Source: JBIYSM02 sp044759095 (GTDB taxonomy: Bacteria > Bacillota > Bacilli > Brevibacillales > Brevibacillaceae). Taken from it: a stretch of 56,793 bases of DNA. The notes beneath the pieces are model-generated. The model had not been told where the DNA came from and did not search any database. It saw only the letters and a program-made list of their open reading frames with translations. The position numbers were made by a program, and so were the translations under genes. The stretch spans positions 1 through 56,793 of the forward strand of contig NZ_JBIYSM020000027.1 in the NCBI RefSeq assembly GCF_044759095.2, read 5' to 3'. Below, in pieces: positions 26,470 to 33,629 of the stretch. The first letter of the stretch is position 1. Each line of letters begins with the position of its first letter.

Positions 26470-29228
26470 ATGTCCGGTATATTCAATTTCTTGAAGAAAA
26501 CGAAAAAAGAAAACAGTACTCCCTCCCAGATTCGTGCGGATATCCAAAAAGTTGAAAAAGGGCTTCGGATTCGTCTATACCGCGATCGCAAGGAGCAGGT
26601 GGAGAAACTACCGCTGAAACTCTCCATCCTGGAGATCAAGCAGCAGGAACAGATTGACCTATTAGAGGTAATAGAAGCCCTGTGGTACGATGAGTACCTT
26701 GAGGAAGCGGGAGAATCATATGTATTGCCTTATCAAAGATTCCGGGAGCTGCCTTCAGAGGTCAAGTCACTTCTCGGGATACCAGATCCGGCAAAGGTGC
26801 AATGCAAACTAGGCCATGAGGGCGCAGTAGGCAGCTCCCGTTTCCAGTTTGTTCTGGAAAAAAACACGGGGAAATGGCGGAACATCGAGAGAACGTCAAA
26901 ACAGACCGGGCCGTGGATCACCTTGCCTGACCAGACCGTCCTGTTGCTTGACGAGGAACAGTACCTGTTTGAGCAGATGCTGAAAAAAAGTCCTGACCCG
27001 AAAGACAAGGATCATATTTTTACCTATGTGGCCCAAATCAGGACAAAGGCGAGAGAAATGCAAATCCCTATGGACGATTATCTGGAAGAACAGGAGTATC
27101 TGTTCATCGACAAGCTGGACGTTCAGGTGGATTACGACCAAACAGTAATCACGCTCAAGCCGTCTTATCAAACGGCCCATGATGTCCCCCAAGAAGTTTT
27201 GGACAAAATGGGAGAAACCTTGAGCGTGTACGCCACCGGCCCCAATCATCAAAAAATCTTTGTGGCTCCCGAGATTCACGAACAGGCAAAAACAATCGAT
27301 CAGATCCCCCTGATTCAGGGAGCGGATATACCGAGGTTTGCCGAGAACCCTGAGGCATTCCTGCCCGAGATCGAAGGGCTGGATCTGTCTTTCTTCAGTG
27401 AACGGGTGAAGTCACTAGGGATCAAAGTGTATCGTGCCCAGCCATATGTCTACGCAAAAGAGAGGGAGCGGGGATGGTTTCACGTCGATGTTGGATTTTC
27501 CGCTGTCGATGAAGCCGGCGAATCGCAAGGAACATTCGCGGCAAACGAGATCGTCAAACTCATCCAGACAGCGAAAGAAAATGGCGAGGATTATATTGAA
27601 TGGAATGGCCAATGGCTGAAAATACCCGGTGACGCCGAAGAATTCTCCAAAGCAACCGAGCAGCTCCAGACAAATGTTGATCTTACACAGCCGGTGGACA
27701 TCAACAAGCTTCCGTATATTCTAGAAATATACGAAAATATTAACCAGCTTGAGTTTAACCAGCCTATACTAGCTGCAAGGCAGGAAATGCAGGATTTGGG
27801 AGTTCTGGATCCGAATCCTCCGCAAAGTTTTTGGCAACATTGAAGCCATTCCAGGCGGATGGCTACATCTGGATGAAATCCTTGCATTATCGCAAATTGG
27901 GCGGATTGCTTGCGGACGACATGGGGTTGGGAAAAACGGTCCAGGTGATTTCGTTCCTGTCCTATTTGCAGGAAACGAAGCAGCTTTCACCCACACTGAT
28001 TGTCGTCCCCAAGACGTTGCTAGACAACTGGGAAAAAGAGATCCGCAAGTTTGCGCCGCTGCTTTTGGCTTCGTTTTCCATACACCGCGGAACGGAACGG
28101 GTACGAGATCCAAAAATCTTGGAAAACACCGGCATTACGATTACCACCTATCAGACTTTGGTCAAGGATCAGCTCATTTTCGGCCAGGTGAATTGGCAAG
28201 CAGTGATCTGTGATGAGGCACAAGCGATCAAAAATCCTTCCACTGCAGTTTCTCGCGTCATAAAGGCGATGAAAACCAGATTTCGCCTGGCGATGACGGG
28301 GACACCCGTAGAAAACAGTTTGAGTGAACTGTGGTCGATCATGGATTTTGTCCAGCCGGGGCTATTAGGCAGTTTGAGCCAGTACAAGCAAGAATTTATT
28401 ACCCCGCTGGAAGAGGAAGAATTCTCTGGAGGCATCGAGGAGAAACTGACAGCCCGTATTTCCATGGTATACAAAAGAAGGACGAAGTCGGAGGAATTGG
28501 CGGACCAGCTCCCGGCGAAGTCAATCATTATCAAAGAAGTTCCTCTGGGACGAGTTCAGGAAACCTTGTACAAGGAAATCATCGGTCTCGTAGGCGAAAA
28601 TGTTATGGATGGGTTGCAGGCGATACAAAACCTGAAGGCACTTTCCTCCCATCCAGGATTGATCAATGAAAATTATCTTCATTTGGCAGTCAAAGAGATA
28701 CCCAAGCTTCAGGAAACCTTGCATATTATCAAAACCATCCAGCAAAAGGATGAAAAGGTCCTGGTGTTCACGGAGTATTTGAAGATGCAGGAAATCTTGA
28801 AGAAAGTGATTCGTGAACATTTTGACGTAAACCCGATGATCATTAACGGGATGACCAACAAAAGACAGGAAGCTGTCGATGCGTTTAACAAAAAACCGGG
28901 ATTTGACGTCATGATCCTTTCCCCGAAAGCGGCGGGCACCGGACTCACGATCACGTCTGCCAACCATGTGATCCACTATACTCGCTGGTGGAATCCGGCT
29001 GTGGAAAATCAGGCGACGGATCGCGTGTATCGGATTGGGCAGGACAAACCTGTTTTTGTTTATTATCCTATCGTCACCGATCATGGTAAGATGACGTCCC
29101 AAGGGACGGTCGAGGAAATTGTCCATAAAATTCTCCAGGAAAAGCAAGTCCTCGCAACCAATGTGATCGTCTCCAGCAAGAAGGTAAACATGGAGGATGA
29201 AATTTTGGGATCATTTCAATTTCATTAA
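26470..29228 (+). pseudogene. zorD: Zorya ZorD, SNF2 helicase, split by a frameshift
   Basis: Two adjoining frames make one ZorD. Frame 1 (26470-27843, 457 residues) is the N-terminal domain ending LGVLDPNPPQSF and then WQH-stop. Frame 2 (from 27831) resumes LATLKPFQADGYIW and holds the SNF2 helicase: DDMGLGKT, CDEAQAIKN, TGTPVENSL, and the motif V-VI region GTGLTITSA...ATDRVYRIGQ. One extra T in the T5 run at 27828-27832 would restore PQSFLATLKPF. The joined length of about 920 residues is near ZorD's usual size of roughly 1000. All helicase motifs are intact. It is a true pseudogene, a sequencing error, or a frameshifted gene; TTG 27831 as a new start has no ribosome site. Confidence 0.85.
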
Positions 29229-29237
29229 AAAGGAATA

Positions 29238-29279
29238 GACAAAACCTGTCAGAACATTTGTTTGCTGACAGGTTTTGTC
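29238..29279 (+). terminator. Long hairpin after zorD
   Basis: A perfect 15-bp stem (GACAAAACCTGTCAG pairing with 29265-29279) with a 12-base loop, 10 bases after the zorD stop. The stem ends in a T-rich 3' arm but lacks a clean T tract afterwards. Confidence 0.65.
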
Positions 29280-29280
29280 A

Positions 29281-29545
29281 CACACTGAGCTAGTATAAAG
29301 AAAAAAGTTTAACATATTTGCTCTGTACGAAGGTGGATCATTCAAATGGCTACGTTAATAACTCCGCATGGTTTTTCAACGGAGACTGAGTATCCAGCTG
29401 GGCAGAGCATTCGTTCGGCTACGTATGTCAGATATTTTTGAGCCACCACATTTTCGTGGTTAATTTCCTACCTCACAGTAGAATCGTTCAATCTGTTGTC
29501 GAGCCTGCCGATTTCGATGTCAGCATATTGAGCGAGCAGTAGCTA
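29281..29545. other. Gene-free stretch after Zorya
   Basis: No recognisable gene. An ATG at 29346 with AAGGTGG upstream opens a 31-codon frame (MATLITPHGFSTETEYPAGQ...) that I cannot assign. The rest has stops in all frames. Confidence 0.4.
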
Positions 29546-29740
29546 AAGGAACGGGGCATTGGCTGGGTGCCCAGAAGCCTGAGCCAAGCGATCGACTATC
29601 TAGCAGAGGATACCATCCTGGCGGAAACCATCGGGCGCTCCATCTGGGAGGAATTCATCAAGATCAAAAGAACGGAATGGGATAAATACTCCCGGCACGT
29701 AAGCGATTGGGAACGGACCGTATTTACTTCGCGGTTTTAG
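29546..29740 (+). pseudogene. C-terminal remnant of a glutamine-synthetase-family gene
   Basis: The frame reads RSLSQAIDYLAEDTILAETI, then SIWEEFIKIKRTEWDKYSRH, then VSDWERTVFTSRF and TAG. This is the characteristic C-terminal tail of glutamine synthetase-family ligases (KxxEWxxYxxxVSxWE). Nothing of the catalytic domain remains. It probably shows the chromosomal gene into which mobile DNA was inserted. Confidence 0.65.
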
Positions 29741-29770
29741 AGTGCCTGTCACCACTGGTATTTTAAAAAT

Positions 29771-29830
29771 CGCCGGGTGGGTCAGTTCTAAACCGGCGAT
29801 GGTGGGTCAAAATAAAGTCGGCGTTGACAC
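29771..29830. mobile_element. IS21-like terminal fragment, opposite end type
   Basis: Read on the minus strand it begins GTGTCAACGCCGAC and contains TGACCCACC and CGCCGG blocks. It matches the outer bases and block order of the end type at 8836 and 30234. It is probably the other end of the same IS family, with its interior deleted on the left side. Confidence 0.5.
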
Positions 29831-30233
29831 TGTTGTTGCTTAGTAAATAAAATTAGCTATTTTGGCTGTTCGTAGATTACTACTTGTGGATACAAAAATC
29901 ATTTGTAGAACACTTCACAGGGTGATTATGAATTATGAGCCACTTTATAACTTGCCTGTTCGAGGAAGGGAAATACTCAAAGACCATCCAGACGTGCAAG
30001 ACGTTCAACAATTTCAGGATTGGATGAATCTTACTGGCGCTGTCCAGATAAAGAATTTAAGTGGGAACACTTAGGTTCAGCAATATTAGGAATCTCTGAC
30101 ATATATAAAGAAGAATTAAAGTCGTTATTTAACCGCTTCACCAGTAATCGATAATCTTCCGGTATAAACTTTATCGTAGTGTCGTAATCGGACCTGTTTT
30201 ACTTAAAAGTACGTATAATGCTATTTCCTGTTC
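29831..30233. other. Gene-free stretch between two IS ends
   Basis: A 70-codon frame at 29862-30074 (NYEPLYNLPVRGREILKDHP...) has no ribosome site and is not recognised. The rest is without gene or clear structure. Its two borders are outward ends of IS21-like relics, so it is probably the original target DNA between two insertions. Confidence 0.4.
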
Positions 30234-30370
30234 TCACCGCCGGGATATAATTGACCCAGGTTCGCCGGAAAGAAAATGACCCACCCTTAGCGAATATATC
30301 CCCTTCGTAATTAACGGCCAAGTTAATCTTCGGAGGGAGACACATGCTAAGGAGTGGGATAATGATATAA
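30234..30370 (+). mobile_element. IS21-like end (57 bp, copy 2) plus start of istA
   Basis: 30234-30290 is identical to 8836-8892. About 50 bases later, CGGAGGGAGAC precedes an ATG at 30344 that reads MLRSGIMI and then stops. IstA proteins of IS21-family elements often begin with a similar MLRxGEIMMI sequence, so this is the truncated start of the transposase and fixes the inward direction of this end. Confidence 0.6.
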
Positions 30371-30442
30371 TAAATGTATCTAAAAATTATCATGTGGTAA
30401 ATAGACTTAATATTCGATAAATAATGGTGGGAGGTATTATCA

Positions 30443-31117
30443 TTGAACACACATAAAAAAGGAGAACACATCAAAGATTTAATGTTGCAGCAGAGCGATA
30501 TTGAAGATGAAGCTTTTAACTCAAAAGTAAGAAATCTGATTTCACTCTTAGTAAATAAAATAGATCTACCCAACGTAAATAACTTCTATGCAGAGGATCC
30601 GAACAAATGTGCTAACTTATTTACATACTTTAAAGAAATGTATTCGCTCAAACCGGACTTTCTTTTCATCGGTGAGGCACCCGGAATAAAAGGTTGTTAT
30701 CTCACGGGGATTCCATTTACTTCAGAACGAATGATTAATCAAGGTATCTCTACACAACAAATTTTTAAGTCAAGTTACTTGATAAACGGTAACCAGTATG
30801 AACATTCAGCTAATATTATTTGGGGAGAGGTAAAGAAACTGAAAAGACCTCCACTTTTTTGGAATGTGATGCCGCTTCATCCTTATAAGCTAAACTCAGG
30901 CAAGATTGAAAATCGTCCTCCTACTAAACAAGAGAAAGAGTGGGGAAAGGAAATTTTGTTAAAAGTAATTGGAATTTTCCCCGATGTACGAATTTACTCA
31001 ATAGGCAATCATTCGAAGGAAGCACTTCAAGAGATATGTATTCGTTCAGAGGGTCATTTGACTCACCCAAGGCTAGCGCATAAATTTCGAGAAGATTTTA
31101 GAAAATATTTTGGTTAA
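30443..31117 (+). CDS. Uracil-DNA-glycosylase-superfamily protein
   Basis: A 224-residue protein of the UDG superfamily, base-excision enzymes that remove uracil or related bases. Seen are FLFIGEAPGIKGCYLTGIPF (motif 1, about 73-92), WNVMPLHPYK (about 139) and a late HPRLAHKFREDF. The substrate-specific residues cannot be assigned to a known family. The start is a TTG at 30443, with GGGAGG 8 bases upstream. It is a lone gene with no clear operon partner. Because some UDG-fold proteins act on modified phage DNA, a defence role is possible but not shown. Confidence 0.7.
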   Translation: MNTHKKGEHIKDLMLQQSDIEDEAFNSKVRNLISLLVNKIDLPNVNNFYAEDPNKCANLFTYFKEMYSLKPDFLFIGEAPGIKGCYLTGIPFTSERMINQGISTQQIFKSSYLINGNQYEHSANIIWGEVKKLKRPPLFWNVMPLHPYKLNSGKIENRPPTKQEKEWGKEILLKVIGIFPDVRIYSIGNHSKEALQEICIRSEGHLTHPRLAHKFREDFRKYFG

Positions 31118-31153
31118 CTTGTACATAAGTTTCAAGATGAATGAAAACGTACG

Positions 31154-31175
31154 TTCGCTGACATACTGATGTCAA
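31154..31175 (+). promoter_or_regulatory. Palindromic operator box upstream of the VWA gene
   Basis: The box reads TTCGCTGACA, six bases, then TGTCAA. Its core TGACAT-ACTG-ATGTCA is a perfect 6-bp palindrome. The same layout occurs at 33564-33585 before the AddB-like gene. The WYL regulator at 32595, encoded between the two targets, is the obvious candidate binder (inference). Confidence 0.6.
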
Positions 31176-31223
31176 CAACTGATGTTACACTCTCCTTAAT
31201 AATGAGTTAGAGGAGAGGGTTTC

Positions 31224-32471
31224 ATGAAAATGCCGATTCAAGTAAACCATGAGTGGAACCGGCCGTATATACCGACGGGCGGGGCGGAGAAGGTATTTTT
31301 GCTGTTGGAGTGCAAAGGAATAGCCGGTGTGCAAGTGAATCGGGCGCCGATCAACTTGTCCCTCGTGCTGGACCGAAGCGGGTCGATGAGCGGGGATCCG
31401 CTTCAGTTCAGCAAGAAAGCCTGCCAATTCGTCATTACCCAAATGAGCGCCCAAGACACTCTCAGCCTCGTCGCGTTTGACAACGAGGTGACCACAGTAT
31501 TTCCTCCACAGGCAGTTATCCATAAAGATGCCATGAAACAGCATGTCGAACAGATCCAAGCCGGAGGTTCGACAAACTTGAGCGGAGGCATGTTGCAAGG
31601 CATTCAACACGTGATGCAGAACAAAAAAGACGGCGTTGTGCAGCGGGTGATCGTGCTTTCAGACGGCCATGCCAACGAAGGGATCACTGACCAGGCAAAA
31701 CTGGGTGCGATAGCACGGGAGTTCCAAAGTGCAGGCATCGGGATCTCTACCATGGGTGTTGGAGATGGGTTTGACGAAGAACTGATGGAAACCATTGCTG
31801 ACAATGGAGGCGGCAACTTCTATTACATTCAGAAACCGGATGATATCCCGTCTATTTTTAACAAAGAGTTAAGCGGGCTTTTGTCCGTTGTTGCACAAAA
31901 CGTGCAGCTCAAATTGAAGCCATCAGAAACCGCAATAATCACCAACATATATGGATACAAAGCAACAGATGCGGATGGAGAAATAACGATCTCCCTTGGT
32001 GATGTGTTTGATCAAGAGGAAAAGTCGATCCTGCTTGAGATGGCCTTTTATCCGCATTCCCCTGGAGAACATCCAGTGCTCGAGGTCGAATGGCAGTTTG
32101 TCGATGTTACACAAGGGGCGAATCTCTGTCAAATCAAATCTGATGTAAAACTCCATTTTACGAATGACATCAACTTGATTAACCAGCCAGCCAACATGAA
32201 AGTCGAGAAACAGGTGCAGATTACCGAATCGGCCAAAGCAATTGAGGAAGCCATGCTGTTGTTCGACACAGGCAATTTGGATCACGCAAAGGGGATGCTG
32301 AAGCAGCAAGCGGATAAAATGCTGCAGATGGCAATTCAATGCAATGATCTTGAACTCCGCGAGGAATCTGAAATGCTTTACAACCAGCTTGAACAGTTAA
32401 CTCCCACAAGCGCATCCCGAAAAGCGCTCCATGAGCAGAAATACCGCCAAATGAAGCGGAAAAAGAAATAA
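31224..32471 (+). CDS. VWA-domain protein with MIDAS motif
   Basis: A 415-residue protein with a von Willebrand factor A domain at about 40-230. The MIDAS metal site is complete: LVLDRSGSMSG (D50, S52, S54), GGSTNLSGGM for the Thr, and VIVLSDGHANEG for the Asp. The C-terminal region (about 230-400) is a beta part followed by helices with a basic end (KRKKK). There is no signal peptide, so it is cytosolic, unlike adhesin-type VWA proteins. VWA proteins often act as adaptors for AAA or helicase partners. GAGGAGAGG lies before the ATG. It shares an operator-like box with the AddB-like gene downstream of the WYL regulator. Confidence 0.85.
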   Translation: MKMPIQVNHEWNRPYIPTGGAEKVFLLLECKGIAGVQVNRAPINLSLVLDRSGSMSGDPLQFSKKACQFVITQMSAQDTLSLVAFDNEVTTVFPPQAVIHKDAMKQHVEQIQAGGSTNLSGGMLQGIQHVMQNKKDGVVQRVIVLSDGHANEGITDQAKLGAIAREFQSAGIGISTMGVGDGFDEELMETIADNGGGNFYYIQKPDDIPSIFNKELSGLLSVVAQNVQLKLKPSETAIITNIYGYKATDADGEITISLGDVFDQEEKSILLEMAFYPHSPGEHPVLEVEWQFVDVTQGANLCQIKSDVKLHFTNDINLINQPANMKVEKQVQITESAKAIEEAMLLFDTGNLDHAKGMLKQQADKMLQMAIQCNDLELREESEMLYNQLEQLTPTSASRKALHEQKYRQMKRKKK

Positions 32472-32480
32472 CCACAGTAA

Positions 32481-32520
32481 GAGGGAACATGGCAGCGACA
32501 AGTTGTCATGTTCCTTCTTC
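32481..32520 (+). terminator. Hairpin after the VWA gene
   Basis: GGAACATG (32484-32491) pairs with CATGTTCC (32507-32514), with a second small palindrome GACAAGTTGTC inside. TTCTTC follows. It separates the VWA transcript from the WYL gene. Confidence 0.65.
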
Positions 32521-32594
32521 ATTGCAATAGGCAGGAACTATTTCACATGGGACGAATGTACTAAGAAACAATGTTTCAAGGCAGAGGTGAAAAT

Positions 32595-33554
32595 GTGTTA
32601 GACCGTCTTATTCGTCTCATGCGCATCATCACGCTGATTCAAGGAAAACCCGGCATTCTGGCCCGTGAGCTCGCCGAACGTTGTGAAACGACAGAACGAA
32701 CAATCTACCGTGACTTGGAGGCACTTAGTGCCATGAATATACCGATTACGAACCAAGGGCATGGCAAGGGCTACACGTTCATAGGAAATTTTTCACTCTA
32801 TCCTCTCAACTGGACGGAAGAGGAGGCGTTGGCGTTTTCTGTACTGCCTTCCATTCTGGAACATATTCAATCGTTGCTGCCGCCAGGGTTTGATAGCGCT
32901 TATGAAAAAGTGATGGCAGCGAATCAAAAGGAGAAAACGAAACGCAGGGAATTAGTACAAGAAATCACCGACATCATTCAAATGGGTACCCCAGCTTTTC
33001 GGGAACATTCGTCCAATTTTTTATTTCCAATTATCCAAGCTACTCTGCAGCTAAACACCATCGAGGCAACGTATTACAGTCAAAGCCGAAACACGCTGTC
33101 CCAGCGCAAGATCGACCCATACTACCTCGTTCCCCGTGAACAGAGGTTTTATCTCATAGGCTTTTGCCATGTAGCCCAAGAAATTCGTACGTTCCGAATT
33201 AGCCGTTTTCGGGATGTTCGCATTTTGAACGAAACTTTTTCGAAGGGTGATTTTAACCTTAAATCGTACCTGAAACATACATGGTCGATTGATCGAGGCG
33301 AACAGAACATCACCTTTAAAGTCAGGTTCAGCTCCAATGTTGCCCGTTACATCAAGGAAGAGGAGTTGTTCGTCAAGCCTAAACTGAAGGATTTGCCGGA
33401 TGGCAGCCTGGTGTTTGAAGTGACTCTTAATCACGACCGCGAGTTCTTGGGGTGGCTGAGCCAATACGGCCCTGATGCAGAAATTTTGGCGCCGCTGACT
33501 TACCGCGAACGAATGAAAGAAAGGCTGAACCGTTGGCAGGCGGTGTATCAATAA
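32595..33554 (+). CDS. WYL-domain transcriptional regulator
   Basis: A 319-residue regulator. An N-terminal winged HTH (ILARELAERCETTERTIYRDL, about 19-40) is followed by the WYL ligand domain (about 145-225, with IDPYYLVPREQRFYLIGF) and a WCX-type C-terminal extension. WYL proteins sense nucleic acid or nucleotide signals and often control defence operons. GTG 32595 follows AGAGGTGA and fits the usual N-terminus; ATG 32571 would add 8 residues. It lies between the VWA gene and the AddB-like gene, both preceded by the same palindrome, so it probably controls both. It is only moderately similar to the regulator at 40076. Confidence 0.85.
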   Translation: MLDRLIRLMRIITLIQGKPGILARELAERCETTERTIYRDLEALSAMNIPITNQGHGKGYTFIGNFSLYPLNWTEEEALAFSVLPSILEHIQSLLPPGFDSAYEKVMAANQKEKTKRRELVQEITDIIQMGTPAFREHSSNFLFPIIQATLQLNTIEATYYSQSRNTLSQRKIDPYYLVPREQRFYLIGFCHVAQEIRTFRISRFRDVRILNETFSKGDFNLKSYLKHTWSIDRGEQNITFKVRFSSNVARYIKEEELFVKPKLKDLPDGSLVFEVTLNHDREFLGWLSQYGPDAEILAPLTYRERMKERLNRWQAVYQ

Positions 33555-33563
33555 GAACATAAG

Positions 33564-33607
33564 TTCACTGACAGCTTGCTGTCAAAGCGGTGTGCTACTG
33601 TATAGAA
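33564..33607 (+). promoter_or_regulatory. Promoter and palindromic operator of the first addB-addA-like pair
   Basis: The box TTCACTGACA, six bases, TGTCAA (33564-33585) holds a perfect 7-bp palindrome TGACAGC-TT-GCTGTCA. A possible promoter overlaps it: TTGCTG (33577-33582), 17 bases, TGTATA (33600-33605). Binding at the box would cover the -35 region. It matches the box at 31154. Confidence 0.6.
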
Positions 33608-33629
33608 AATGGCTGAGGAGGTTCTAACG

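Noticed and set aside
27822..27836. Programmed -1 frameshift in zorD
   Set aside because: The zero frame reads CAA AGT TTT TGG, which is not a classical X XXY YYZ slippery heptamer, and no downstream stimulatory structure was evident. A simple deletion or sequencing error is more likely.
28521..29147. 208-codon open frame antisense to the zorD helicase part
   Set aside because: The sense strand has all SNF2 motifs; the antisense has no ribosome site or recognisable domain.
27831..29228. SNF2 part of zorD as an independent gene from TTG 27831
   Set aside because: No Shine-Dalgarno sequence precedes the TTG, and the upstream residues continue the family sequence across the frameshift.
29346..29441. 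31-codon frame with AAGGTGG upstream
   Set aside because: No recognised similarity, and it is surrounded by decayed DNA; too short to support.
30443..31117. Uracil-DNA-glycosylase-like gene as part of Zorya or of the VWA module
   Set aside because: IS relics separate it from Zorya, and a promoter-like region with the palindromic box separates it from the VWA gene; no evidence of a shared transcript.
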